Shown here piece after piece: positions 1-12,195 of a DNA stretch of 64,000 bases; the first letter of the stretch is position 1; the number at the start of each line of letters is the position of its first letter. A program made the position numbers and the translations under genes. This DNA comes from Mya arenaria (taxonomy: Eukaryota; Mollusca; Bivalvia; Myida; Myidae). The notes under the pieces are model-generated. The model was not told the origin of the DNA and did no database searches. It saw only the letters and a list, made by a program, of their open reading frames with translations. Where the stretch lies: NCBI RefSeq assembly GCF_026914265.1, contig NC_069124.1, positions 73,330,902-73,394,901 of the forward strand, given 5' to 3'.

Positions 1-2800
1 AAAAAGAATGACCATAATACTCTTGGCAACACAACTGGAGAGCCTTGGAAAAATGGCACAAGAGCCTTAGCAAAACGGCACAAGAGCTGGAAAACGGCAC
101 AAGACCCTTGGCAACAAGACAAGAGCCTTGACAAAACGACACAAGAGCCTTGGCAAAACGGCACAAGAGCCTTGGCAACATGACACAAGAGCCTTGGCAA
201 AACGGCACAAGAGCCTTGGCAACATGACACAAGAGCCTTGGCAAAACGGCACAAGAGCCTTGACAACACAGCACAAGAGCCTTGGCAACAAAACTGGAGA
301 ACCTTGGCAACATGATGAGAGAGGCTTGGCAAAACGGCACAAGAGCTTTTGCAAAACGGCACAAGAGCCTTGGCAAAACGGCACAAGAACCTTGGCAACA
401 CCGCACAAGTACCTTGGCAAAACGACACAAGAGCCTTGGCAACACGACACAAGAGCCTTGGCAACACGACACAAGAGCCTTGGCAACACGACACAAGAGC
501 CTTGGCCTTGGTCAATATATAGACAAGGTCATGTGTGAGGGGATGAAGGTTGCCATAATATCACCAAGACCATTTAATTGCTAGACAAAGACAAAAAGAT
601 CTTGCAACAAGGAACAAGAGCTTTGGCAAAACGGCACAAGAGCCGTGGCATTATGACTAGAAAGCATTGACAAAACAGCACAAGTCTTGGCAACACAACT
701 AGATAGCCTTGGCAAAACGGCACAAGAGCCATGGCAAAATGACACAAGAGTCTTGGCAACACAACTGTTGAGCCTTTGCAAAACGGCACAAGAGCCTTAG
801 CAAAACGGCACAAGAGCCTTGGCAACAAGACACAAGACCTTTGGCAACAAGACACAAGAGCTTTGACAAAACGACACAAGAGCCTTGGCAAAACGGCTCA
901 AAAGCCTTGGCAACAAAACTTGAGAACCGTGGCAACACGATTAGAGAGGCTTGGCAAAACGGCACAAGAGCCTTGGCAAAAAGGCACAAGAGCCGTGGCA
1001 ACACGACACAAGAGCCTTGGCAACACTGCATAAGTGCCTTGGCAAAACGGCACAAGAGCCTTGGCAAAACGGCACAAGAGCCTTGGCGACACGAAACAAG
1101 AGCCTTGGCAACACGACACAAGAGCCTTTGCAAAGCGGCACAAGAGCCTTGGCAACACCGCACTAGTGCCTTGGCAAAACGACACAAGAGCCTTGGCAAA
1201 ATGGCACAAGAGCCTTGGCAAAATGGCACAAGAGCCTTGGCAAAACGGGACAAGAGCCATGGCAAAATGACACAAGAGTCTTGGCAACACAACTGTTGAG
1301 CCTTTGCAAAACGGCACAAGAGCCTTAGCAAAACGGCACAAGAGCCTTCATTGGCAACAAGACACAAGACCCTTGGCAACAATTACACAAGAGCTTTGAC
1401 AAAACGACACAAGAGCCTTGGCAAAACGGCTCAAAAGCCTTGGCAACAAAACTTGAGAACCGTGGCAACACGATTAGAGAGGCTTGGCAAAACGGCACAA
1501 AAGCCTTGGCAAAACGGCACAAGAGCCATGGCAACACGACACAAGAGCCTTGGCAACACCGCACAAGTGACTTGGCAAAACGACACAAGAGCCTTGGCAA
1601 AACGGCACAAGGCCCTTGTCAACACCGTACAATTGCCTTGGCAAAACGACACAAGAACCTTGGCAACACGACAAAAGAGCCTTGGCAACACGACACAAAA
1701 GTCTTGGCAAAACGGCACAAGAGCCTTGGCAACACCGCACTAGTGCCTTGGCAAAACGACACAAGAGCCTTGGCAAAACGGCACAAGAGCCTTGGCAACA
1801 CAACACAAGAGCCTTGGCAACACAACTGTTGAACCTTGGCAACACGATTAGAGAGGTTTGGCAAAACGGCACAAGAGCCTTGGCAAAACGACTAGAGAGC
1901 CTTGACAAAACGGCACAAACGCCTTGGCAAAACGACTAGTGAGTCTCAACAACATGGCTATAGAGCCTCCGCTCCACTGAACAAGAGCCTCTGCAACATG
2001 ACACAAGAGCTTCACCAAAAACGGCACAGGGGCCTCTGCAACACCTTACAAGAGCCTTGCTTACATGGCACAAGAGCTTCGGTAAAACGACACAATAGCC
2101 TCGGCAACACGACGCGGGAGTCTCAACAACATTGCCTTTAAAATCTCCACTACACTGCACAAGAGCCTCTGTAACACGACACAAGAAGAGCTTCAGTCAA
2201 ACAGCGCAGATGCCTCTAGCTGCAACACGATACAAGAGCATCGGTTAAAATACAAGAGCATATGTAATACGGCACGAGCCTCGAAAACACAACACGGGAG
2301 CCTCGCTTACTCGTCACAGGCGCCTCGGCAACAGGATACAAGAGTCTCGGCAACACGATACAGGAGTCTCGGAAACACGATACAAACGACTCGTTAACAC
2401 GTCACAAGAACCTCAGTAATACGGCACAAGAGCCTAGGCATTATGGAACAGGAGTCTCTGCAGCACGATACAAGAGCACACGACATAAACGCCTATATAA
2501 CACAACACAAGAGCCTCAGTTATACAGCACAAGAGCCTCGGCAACACGGCACATGAGCCTCGTTTACACGACACGAGAGCCCCATTAACACGGCACGAGA
2601 GTCAGGGAATCATGATACAAGAGTCTCGGCCTCACGGCACAAGCGCCTCTGTAACACGGCATGAGAGGCTCCGTTGAATGGCACAAGAGCCTCGGCCATA
2701 CGGCACATGGGTCTTGGCACACAGCACATAATTCTCGGCAACACGATACAAGATCCTCTGGTACACCATTGAAACGAAAAACTCTTTAATAAATGTAAAA
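1..2800. repeat. 22-bp minisatellite array with higher-order repeats
   Basis: The core reads GGCACAAGAGCCTTGG followed by CAAAAC, and the unit length is 22 bp. Units are close to one another up to about 1930 and then decay (GAGCCTCGGCAACACG variants) until about 2800. The array is cut by the window start. A block beginning AACTGTTGAGCC at 763 recurs at 1291, exactly 528 bp or 24 units later, and a looser copy starts near 1824. The unit contains no stop triplet on either strand, so all six frames are open. Three units encode 22 residues, such as NGTRALAKRHKSLG. I read these frames as non-coding. Confidence 0.95.
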
Positions 2801-2808
2801 TTAGTGTT

Positions 2809-3300
2809 TTAAGCATCCTCACACGAGCCTAGGCAACACGTACGACACAAGAAGTGCTGACTCCTAACTGGATACATATTCGCCAGTTTCTCAAAAATCA
2901 AATCACTATAAGTGCTAAGAGATTTTGGGAATGGTATAGAGGGTATTGATTTCAATGACGCCAAACAATGAAGAGGTGATTGCGAGATGATGTTAAGATC
3001 AATTGAAATAGCTTGAATATAGAACAACACGAATGTGTTAGAACTGTTTATGTTTATAATATTACAGAAGTGTAGTTTTGATGGAAAGTGTGTGTGAAAG
3101 TGTATAACCTCGTGACGGAATATGTAGAGAGGACTGGTCTGTGAATTTTGAAAACTATCATAGTGATATGCAATAACAATCGGTGATAAACAGATGGATG
3201 AGTACATGACGTTGGATTGATTACATGGTTGCATGTTTATACGAGTGGAATTTGTATTGCGTAATTTTAAGTCAACGGATGATGCAACAGCCTCTTCCAT
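2809..3300 (-). CDS. Uncharacterised 163-codon open reading frame (doubtful)
   Basis: This is the longest frame outside repeats and known elements in the first 7 kb. It starts with ATG (MEEAVASSVDLKLRN) and ends at the border of the 22-bp array. Its composition is rich in Ser, Ile, Asn and Phe, as expected of translated AT-rich DNA. I see no domain, signal peptide, membrane helix or conserved motif. It could be a chance frame, a decayed exon or part of an unrecognised repeat. I do not recognise it, and its position next to a decaying minisatellite does not suggest a function. Confidence 0.15.
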   Translation of the reverse strand: MEEAVASSVDLKLRNTNSTRINMQPCNQSNVMYSSICLSPIVIAYHYDSFQNSQTSPLYIFRHEVIHFHTHFPSKLHFCNIININSSNTFVLFYIQAISIDLNIISQSPLHCLASLKSIPSIPFPKSLSTYSDLIFEKLANMYPVRSQHFLCRTCCLGSCEDA

Positions 3301-4555
3301 ATTGTAGTATTGCTTTAATAGTATGCATCATTCAAAGCTAACTACTAGCACCTTTTTCAATGTTTCGCGTCATTAAAATCAGTCTCGGCACGCACTGTAC
3401 CTTTCTCTGAGCACTTTCAATGTTTGAATGTTCTTACAGCACATGAGCGAGCTTGAAAAAACGATTTCAAAGATATAAATACCGCCCTTTTGACCCCAAA
3501 ACACACTACGAGCAATCTGGAACTCAAACGACGAAATATCAGATGCTGTAAACGCTATTATAAACACAGTGATATTATAAGTTACAATCACTGACGTTTG
3601 TGAAGCGGAAGCAATAACCTATAATTTGAATCGACACGACCTGGAAATATTCTTGAAATCCTGCTTTAATTTGTTTTACCAATATCCACATACATGTATA
3701 GACTGTTCGATATTAAACGCCCACAGTTACAGATGACATCGGTGATAACATTTAAAAAAATCTCAGCAAAAATGATCGTTCCATGTTATCATTGTCCCAC
3801 ATTTTCTAAACTCTAAATGTACGAATGATATTCCATAATTGCAAAAAGTTATCGTTTCAAGAAATCATTGCCCAACATTCTCTAAACTTATATTAATGCA
3901 CGAATAATATTATGACCGTGTAAAAGTGTTTATATGTCTCAAGTTATTTGTCTGGCTTGGACAGACTGGAAAAAAGTATTTTAAAGCTAAATCCAGTTTA
4001 TTATGATGGCATTAATAAGAAGAATGTGTCTGCATTCTGCAATTCAGGGTGCTCATAAAAAGAAAACACATTAAGTCGATTGAAATTGCATCACAAGAAA
4101 CAAATGTATTTAGCAGTTCAACACAACTCATTGAATGATTAAAAAAAGAAACTTACATGATTTATATATAGTTCATCAAATCACCAAACATATTCATGAA
4201 ATGAATGTCATTTATGATTGAAAACTATTCGTAAGGAGACAATTTATTGACATCAGTATTGTATAGGTTTCAATGTTGGATCATGGAGGGTTTCGTGATC
4301 AAAATGGACCAGCGAACAATATTTTTGTAAAATAAAACTATAAAATATCTTTGATAAAAACAACTTTATAAACAAACATTTGTATAAACTAATTAAAGAA
4401 AAGAGAGACATCAATATAGATTATGTCTAAAAGCGTTATTACAAATCTTGGAATATTTAATGGGTATTCAATAACTTGTCCGAAAACTAGCACATGTAGT
4501 CTCTTAACTCATAACTCACCACATCAAACCTTAAGTTTATAATTGTTAATTTTAC
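3301..4555. other. AT-rich stretch with nothing recognised
   Basis: I see no convincing exon, RNA gene or terminal repeats here. The short minus-strand frame at 3379-3591 has no recognisable motif. Confidence 0.4.
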
Positions 4556-4559
4556 TGCA

Positions 4560-5400
4560 CGTACGATCTGTATGCCACAAAGAGTGGCATATAGCCATCT
4601 GATCGTCTGTCCGTCCTTCGGCTCGGGGTTCTTAAACTTTGTAAGCAGGTTGGTCATGACCAGAAGATAAAGCCTTTCGAATTTAAGGTCAGTCGATGTA
4701 GAGGTGACCTTAAGAAAAACCTTCAGGTGTAAATAGGTTTCCGATCAATATATGAAGAACGCTAAGGCCCATGGTCCTTAAACTTTCTTGGTAGTTTGGA
4801 AATGACCATGTTATGATCTTTATTGATTTTGGGTGGGTCAAAGGTCAAGACCATGGTGACCTTTAATTGAAAACCGGCGTACATCTAATATCTGAAGAAC
4901 GCTTTGGCTCAGGAATCGCACACTTGGTAGTGTGATTTGTCACCCCAGCAGATAAACCATATTCAGTCAGTGGATCAAAGGTCAACTTGGTGGTGACCTT
5001 AAGCTGAAAATCGGTTTCCGATCAATATTTGAAGAACGCTATGGCCCAGGGACGTCGAACTTGTAAGCAGGTTGGTCATGACCAGCAGATGAGGTTTGTG
5101 TGTCAAAGGTCAAGGTCGTTGTTACCGTAAGTTGAAAACGCATTTACCTATTAATTATCCAAAAATGCTTCTCTAGAACTTGGTAAAGGTCCCTCAGAAA
5201 CATGAACAGCACCCTAACGTTTTTGACATCAGTTGGTCAAAGGTCAAAGTCGTGGTGACCTTGAGCTGAAAATCCGAATTCGTTCAATTACAGGAGAATA
5301 CTTCTATCCATGTAACTCAAATTTGGTATGCTGGTGACCTGCAACTGCTTCATTTGTGTCATGTTCCAAAAACATTCGCGGTGTCTTTGCCGCTTTGAAT
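4560..5400. repeat. Degenerate tandem repeat, ~130-150-bp units (dispersed bivalve type)
   Basis: Units repeat the phrases GAAGAACGCT (4753, 4904, 5032), GGTCAAAGGTCAAG and GGTGACCTTAA at spacings of about 130 to 150 bp, with roughly five units. The left side carries GCCACAAAGAGTGGCATATAG, itself a short inverted repeat. A tandem core between non-repeated flanks resembles the core-repeat elements reported from bivalves (pearl or Helentron-type non-autonomous elements). The class is inference, because no insertion borders are visible. Confidence 0.7.
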
Positions 5401-5784
5401 CAAAATTAGTGTGGTATAAATTTTGAATAAATGTGAAGGATTTTACATGAGTTCCCATTTAAAGCTGCACTCTCACAGATTTACCGTTTTGACAAAAAAA
5501 ATTTGTGTGTTGGAATGAGCAAATTTTTGCGTAAATATCTGCAAACTACTGATATAAAACTGCTGACAACAGACCATGCAGATCGCAGATTTTCATATTT
5601 CTGCTCGAAAATTAATGTTTAATGGCTTAAACCGTTACTAAGGCCACACCAAATTAATGTTTAGTTCCTCGGATTTTTGCAAAAAAAATTTGGAGCGAGC
5701 GAGCGAAAAAAATAAATATTTTTTTTTTTGCCAATTTACATAAAAACCGAAGCGAGCGAAGAGCGAAAAATATATTTTTCCTTA

Positions 5785-8700
5785 GGCCACTCCTTTTTTA
5801 TTTTTTGGTTTACAAGAATTTTTGGAAAAAATGTCCACCGGGTGGTCGAAAAAAAAAGGAAAAAAATCACAAAACATACTCTTAAAGGGTGAAAATCAGA
5901 GAACAACATAAAAACGTTGAAAATTTATATCATTTACTTGACATTTAAAAATTTTAAACTGCTATTAATGCATGTTTTAATACACTCAAAGATTCAAAGT
6001 TCTAATTAAACAGTTTAAATCTTACATACTGTGTTATGTTACTATAAAACATCTATGAAATTGACTATAAAACATGTTTGCATGTATTAACTACACTTTT
6101 TATCAAAGATACATTGAATATCACTCAGCAAGACATTTGTTTAGCTTTAAGGGTATGCTAAAGCAAAAGTGAATGCAAAACACTTAAAAACTGAAACATA
6201 TTAAATTGAAAAAAAGGGAAGGCGAACTTTACGCAAAAAAATACAAAAAATGCACTGTTATAAAACAATCTATTACATTTTCTAAACATTGTTTCAGTTA
6301 TTTCAATATTGGAAAATGTCAATAAAGTGAAATAATTACCAATTTTGAAAATAAGGAAGTAACATTTTATGAAGACATTTGAGCTTTAATATTGTGAAAA
6401 CAATTCCTGAAAAACTAAAAACCAAACTAGACCTAGAATTGAGTTTTAATAACCTTTACCATGCGGGGTTCTAGTTGTGTGTAACCAGATCCATGCTAAG
6501 TCCGAATATATACCATGGGATGTTCACCAAATCCATTTCAAATTCAAATCTTGCAGCAAATTACCACATCAGTACATAAAAATCACATAGCAAATTAATA
6601 AATCTAGCATGTGACTTAACTTTATGTACCAATGATAGTAACAGAGAAATCCATGATTATGTATCGGATATTTTCATCTTTTCCCAACTCCGCCATTTTG
6701 TGTATACATGCGTTCACAGGGATCTATACTTCATGCTTGTTTATTTTTCATTTTAAAGAGAATTCCTTGGTCACAACAACAAATCTCATTTATAGTGAAA
6801 TATCAAGTTCATTACAAATTGAAATGGACTTATTCAAAATAGTTTCCGTGTTGTTTTATGTAAATGTTTTGCACACAACTCCTGGCATTAGTAAATGTCA
6901 TTGACACTTGTGTTCAACTCTTTCATTGTTTTGACTCTACTATAAACCCAAACATGAATAAACACAAGCTTTACATTGACTCAATGACAAGTATTTCCAA
7001 ACCTTTTTGTGATTTAAAATCCATAAACACCACCGACCGAACTTGTGAAACTAGGTCACCGGTGTCAACTTAGATATTTTACTTTCGATTTCACCACTCA
7101 CACTTAGTGCACTGTTATTTGAAATTTAACCATGAAATGTTATAAAATGTTCTTATCACACATAATTTACAGATATTTGTGTCTACTAATTCGATGGTAG
7201 CCGCTGACACTTATTTTTTATCTATAAACAACAATATTTTCATGGCCTAATTTGGCGGGGAAAAACAACAATCACGTGACGGTGATTGTTTGTGTCGGCT
7301 GTTCAATTTACCAATGTTTATTGCTATTGTTATTTTAAAAACTCCTGCATATTTTAATTAATTATTTCATACAAAGAATGACTGCTGGAGTAAATTAATG
7401 TGTTATAATATAAATGGAAAAATGTTAACTATTATAAAAAGTATGTATAGTGGTAACAAATCTTGTATTTCTGTTCATAATAAGATGTCAAACTTTTTTC
7501 CCTGTGCTAGAGGTGTACGCCAAGTCGAAAATCTTTCACCGATACTTTGTTCTCTGTTTTTAAATGATTTAGAGAATTACTTATTGACAAAAAAATGATA
7601 TAAGTCTAGTCTTAGCTGATGTCAATTTCGACATATATATAAAACTGATTGTTATATTATATGCTGATGATACAGTACTTTTTGCAAACACAGAGGAGGA
7701 TCTGACTTCAGTGCTTAATTCTTTTAACGAATATTGCACACAATGGAAATTAGATATAAATTTTGACAAAACTAAGATAATGGTATTTGGAGATCGTTTC
7801 CGTAGAAAAAGAAACTTTATCATAAATAACCACCAAATCGAGGTGGTGGATACATTTAAATATTTTGGAATTATTTTCTCTAAAAACAGACAGTTTACAT
7901 CTGCTAAAAAACATATAGCTGAACAGGCAAGGAAAGGCTTATTTAGTCTATACAGAAAAATAAGAAATCTAGATTTATCTATGGATTGCCAACTTAAACT
8001 GTTCGACTCAACTATTCTCCCAATTCTTACTTATGGATGCGAACTTTGGGGGTATTCAGACGTTAACCTGTTAGAAAAATGCATACAGATTTTATGAAAA
8101 ATATATTACATGTTAAACGTAGTACTCCTCATATTATGCTATATGGAGACCTTGGGAGATATCCCATTTCTATTGTTATCAAGAAACGAATTATTGGCTT
8201 TTGGTATAATATGATATCAAATACTGATAAACATTCTTCGTTGTTTTATAAATTCATGTACTCAGACTATGTTCATAATTCTAAAATTTATAATTGGTTA
8301 ACATGTGTGAAGTCTATTCTAGATGAATGTGGTTTAAGCTATGTATGGATAAACCAAATTTTTGATGGTGCTAGACATATGTTGTTAAAGAAAATAGAAT
8401 CAAGTCTTCAAAATCAGTACTCACAAATATGGCATAGCAAGGTCTTTGATTCCAGTAAATGCCTTAATTACCGTTTGTACAAACACGAACATAAATATGA
8501 ACAGTATTTTGATAAATTGTCACCCTACCTTGTACAACAACTAGTTAATTTTAGAATGTGTAACAACCATCTTCCTATTGAAAAACTTAGATGGGCAAAT
8601 GTCCAACGTAACGATAGGATTTGCAATGTTTGTAATTCTGGAGAGGTCGGAGACGAATTTCATTACTTATTCAAATGTAGTTTTTTTAATCAATTACGAA

Positions 8701-9336
8701 AAAAACAAATTCCAGAGCGATTCCAAAGAAACACAAATTGTCTTAATTTTGAATCTCTTATGAATGAAAACAATGAACAAACACTTCGTCAATTAGGCAA
8801 TTTTTTGGCTATTATATTAAATCATTTTAAAAACCCACCAGGCATTCCAAACACACAAAACGTAAGATAATCATAGAAGCATGTTTTTCCCTTTTTTCAT
8901 AAATGTGTAGCCACTTTTCCGCATTATTTCTTCCTTCTGATAGTAACAACCCACAGCCTGGTTATTGTAGTTATTAATATACTGTTGTATAACCTTTTAT
9001 CACATGTATGTATGTGCTAAGTGTATCAATAAACTTGTAAAACTTGTAAACTTGCTATCGTCAATTCCGCCTTTGCCACCGGCGCTGCCATAACAGTTGA
9101 CTGGCTCAGATGCTATAACTATAAATTGGCGAATACGGCTACAGAACAACAAACCAGTCGAGATCTACTGCATTCGTACTCTTATATGTTCGTTTTTCTT
9201 TCGTTTCGCACCAAAATCAATACGGTCGGGAAAATAATTTTGAAATAAAAAGTGAAATTCATTTTTATTTTTTTTGTACTTTTCGGAAAATTAGACCCGC
9301 CGGTTTTGTAAACCAATTTATATAAAAGTAGTGGCC
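5785..9336. mobile_element. TIR element B inside element A (PIF/Harbinger-like, TTA duplication)
   Basis: The left end is GGCCACTCCTTTTTTA and the right end is the reverse complement of GGCCACTACTTTTATA. Further subterminal matches include TTGGTTTACAA on both sides. TTA flanks the ends (5782-5784 and 9337-9339). The first six bases, GGCCAC, are shared with element A, so the two are probably related families. No transposase is seen. The short frames at 6632-7073 have no recognisable motif. A LINE fragment occupies 7370-9050. Confidence 0.75.
7370..9055 (+). mobile_element. 5'-truncated non-LTR retrotransposon (LINE), reverse transcriptase and C-terminal part
   Basis: Reading frames at 7398-7598, 7640-8097 and 8079-8870 are pieces of one reverse transcriptase read in shifted frames. 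They show FFPCARGVRQVENLSPILCS (the GVRQGDPLSP motif), YADD at 7660-7671, FKYFGIIFS, ILTYGCELWG, and a C-terminal CNVC-X9-H-X4-C zinc-binding motif near 8625-8675. There is no endonuclease domain, so the copy starts inside the polymerase, as usual for truncated LINE insertions. It is broken by at least two frameshifts. An AATAAA near 9030 and short TTGTAAAAC-like repeats mark the 3' end. The clade is uncertain (CR1/L2 or I-like). Confidence 0.9.
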
Positions 9337-9839
9337 TTATATTAATTATAAATAAGAAAGATTGTTCAAAATAATTGCCCTTAAACCCATTTTAATGCCA
9401 TCTTGAACAAAACCTCTAATGGACATTGGGAACATGTCGGAATACATACTATTTATTCATCAGTGTTTAGTACAAACATTATATGGATAAATCTAATTTC
9501 TTATATAATTAAAACGTACTTTAATATGACGATCATTCATAATAATAAATAACCTTGCTTTTAGTAAAAAATTTGAAACGATTTATATAAATCTACCTGA
9601 ATCAGTTAAAAATCATATGCAACTGTATTTAGACATAACTTAGGATTGATTTGGGATTTGTAAAAAATGATCACTTACACAGGCATCATCAAACATCAGA
9701 CTCCATATAACATAGACTAAATTTTGTTTTTATTATCACAGGAAATGCAATGACATGTGTTTATTAAAACAAAAAGAACAAGGGCATTTTTCAGAGTAAT
9801 TTTTTTATTATTTAGATGTTTTTTATGCACCAGCCAATT

Positions 9840-10170
9840 GTATATGCCCCCCCCACCCCAAGTGCGGAATAGCCGGGACTTCCGGTCTCTCAAAACCCGG
9901 GTAAAATATCCAACCTGCAGGGACACACTGCTGGTAAAATCCCTGTCAAATGACCCCGCAACCCCGAATACCTATGTGGGGCCCATTCCCGACTATTTTC
10001 AAAATGAAGACAAAACCACATTCACTAGGCACTGCGGGACCACCTGAAAGGTAAAAACACAGCCCATTGCCTCTGCTGTCCCCGGTATACCCCTGGAACA
10101 AGGGCGAGGGGTGGGCGGGGCATTGGTTACAATTGACAAGTGCATTACAATCCCGGATTATGCTGCAAAT
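9840..10170. other. GC-rich island inside element A, unidentified
   Basis: A C-run at about 9846 is followed by about 320 bp that is clearly more GC-rich than its surroundings (CGGGACTTCCGG, GTGGGGCCCATTCCCG, GAGGGGTGGGCGGGGC). The frames 9757-10047 and 10067-10291 cross it without any known motif. It may be a further inserted repeat, but no borders are visible. Confidence 0.4.
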
Positions 10171-10469
10171 AAAAACAAAATACAAGGTGATAAACTTAGG
10201 CTTACTTATGTTGAGGTATATCCAGACCAGTGTTTTTATCGCTATTTGTGAAAAGACATTTGTTCAAAAATGTTGTTTTGTCAGAATTTGATCAAAAATG
10301 AGCTTGATACATCAATTTGGACCAAACAATGACTCATGTTCCAGTTAAGTTGACCTGTCCGATTTCCATTCAAAACGAGTCACTAATTACGCAATATAAT
10401 TGCTACCAGTCTTAGATTCACATGCTTTATTACATAATGATTGCTTTAAATAATGATCCTATAGTGCAT

Positions 10470-10560
10470 GAGACGATCAACAATGACTTCAAGCATGCTC
10501 AAAACATATTTATTGTCAAAAATAAGATTTAATTTCCAAACTTCGAGCCACATTGTTTAT
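10470..10560. repeat. Dispersed repeat, copy 1
   Basis: The segment around ACAATGACTTCAAGCATG and TTTATTGTCAAAAATAA closely matches 25045-25125 inside synaptotagmin intron 1. The family is unknown. Confidence 0.6.
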
Positions 10561-11516
10561 ACCGGAAGCCACCATTTTGATTGAATTTATTGAAACCCAT
10601 GCGTTTAGCGATATACAGTATAAATAAACTACGCATCGGTAACTTCCCTTTACAAAAACACGAAAACTAGCGTAGGAAAATTACACTTGATTATTTTTAG
10701 CCTTTTAATAAATTATTACCTGAAAAAAACAAATGGAGGTGCGGGCGCACAAAAAAAATAAATATTTTTTTTACATTTTCAAAAAAATAGGAGCGGTAAA
10801 TCCGCGGAACGAAATATCAATTTGGTGTGGCCTAACGGTTTAAGAAAAATGCATTAAACATCATTGTTTTAACTTAAATATAAAAATCTGCGATCTTATG
10901 TTTAGTCAGCAGTCTTATATAACTCGTTTCCATGGAGTTTCGCAAAAATTGGCTCGTTCCAAGACAAAAAATAAAAAAGTTGTCAAAACGTTCCATCTGT
11001 GAGAGTGCAGCTTTAATACATAAAAATACGAAACGAGTAGATATATACATATAAACGAGATTTAAACTTTTCCATAACTAGTTTCATGAACATAATTTTC
11101 ACAACCATAACGTCGTTTCGCCGTTCTTATTTCAAACGTTTTTACTATTTTTGAGACGAATGTACTAATCCATGTTGACATGTGATGAATATAAACTTAC
11201 ATAAATTGCCATGTTATCATACAACATGGTATGAAAATCGTGACAGAAAAATTGTTAAGCCCGCCAAAGGCTCGTTTTATGTAAAAAAATAAACCTGCCT
11301 CATATTTCGTTAGTATACAATAGCTCCTCATGTGAGATTATACTATTTCACATGACAACTAATGTAAGATTAGTGTGTTTTTTTACACATTTCGTAGAAA
11401 TGTAGTATCCGGAAGAATTTAAAACAAAATATATTTCAGATCGTTTATTATTCCGTTTACATGTAAAAAAATAGATACAGAGTTGATATTCACAGACCAG
11501 TAATAAATTATAAATC

Positions 11517-12195
11517 CAGTGATTTTTTTCACTTTTTTGTGAAACAGCCCATGCCTTTTCTTTTGTGAAATTTTAGCGCGTTAAAGTTCAAAATTGTGAA
11601 AAATTAACAAAACATTAAAATCCTAATTCTGAAATACAATAGTGTTATACTCGTACATACAGCCTGATTTAGTGTCTGTACAGTATAGACATTAAAATGA
11701 AAATAGACAACAATGAAACTGAGATCATTGCATATCTATTAAATGCAAAGAGTTACAGATAAATCTGTTTAAAGGCGGAAAATATTGTTGGTGTACCGGC
11801 AGCGTGGATCTGTTATATTTTTTTTCTAATAATACTTGCCATTTCTTGACATTTTGCCGATAAATCTCAAATTGTTTACAAATTTTGCTGTGTCATTTTG
11901 CTCCGCATGACCGAGCGCTTTACGGCCAGCGCTTTACTTAGGAGCGTGCGTCTTCTTGATCGGGTATCGATAAAAGCCGTCATTCGGTATTCTATGTGTA
12001 AATATTTCCACTAAAATCTTCAAAGTTTTACACAACTTTTACGAGTTTTTACGCCGATTTAATAGAAAAACACTTTGTTCACAAGTAGCTCTTGGGAATT
12101 GTGAATTTTTCTTCATATTTTTGTGAATTTAGCGTTTTTTGGCGATTGTGAAAAGGCCGATATTCGGCGTCAAATTGTTAGTAAAAAAATCACTG
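11517..12195. mobile_element. Small TIR element (CAGTGATTTTTTT ends)
   Basis: The left end is CAGTGATTTTTTTCAC and the right end is the reverse complement of CAGTGATTTTTTTACTA, a 13-bp exact inverted repeat. AAATC lies directly outside both ends. The CAGTG tip recalls hAT elements, but the visible duplication is 5 bp rather than 8, so the superfamily is open. No coding remnant is seen. The interior is rich in TTGTGAA/TTCACAA motifs. Confidence 0.6.

Larger units (their letters stand above)
5642..10832. mobile_element. TIR element A inside the MITE (PIF/Harbinger-like, TAA duplication)
   Basis: The ends are GGCCACACCAAATTAATGTT and, at the right, the reverse complement of GGCCACACCAAATTGATATT. 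Similarity continues for about 37 bp. The target TAA is present on both sides (5639-5641 and 10833-10835) and restores a good MITE centre when the insert is ignored. Three-base TWA duplications are typical of PIF/Harbinger transposons. No transposase frame is visible, so this copy is non-autonomous or its coding part is lost. It carries element B, so only about 1.6 kb is its own sequence. Confidence 0.8.
5463..11012. mobile_element. Palindromic MITE copy, TTAA-flanked, split by a nested insertion
   Basis: The left half (5463-5638) begins AGCTGCACTCTCACAGA. The right half (10836-11012) ends with the reverse complement, TCTGTGAGAGTGCAGCT. TTAA flanks both ends (5459-5462 and 11013-11016), as expected of a TTAA-target (piggyBac-type) non-autonomous element. 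The halves pair with each other over most of their length. The centre of the palindrome (ACCGTTAC-TAA-CGGTTT) is interrupted by the 5.2-kb element at 5642-10832. An uninterrupted relative lies at 27952-28307. Confidence 0.85.

Noticed and set aside
67-1940. Frames of 60 to 227 codons on both strands in the 22-bp array
   Set aside because: Same cause: a stop-free unit and 22-residue periodicity in all registers. No evidence of expression.
9757-10291. Overlapping short frames in the GC-rich island as small genes
   Set aside because: No domain, no consistent codon bias and no splice structure; they lie inside transposon element A.
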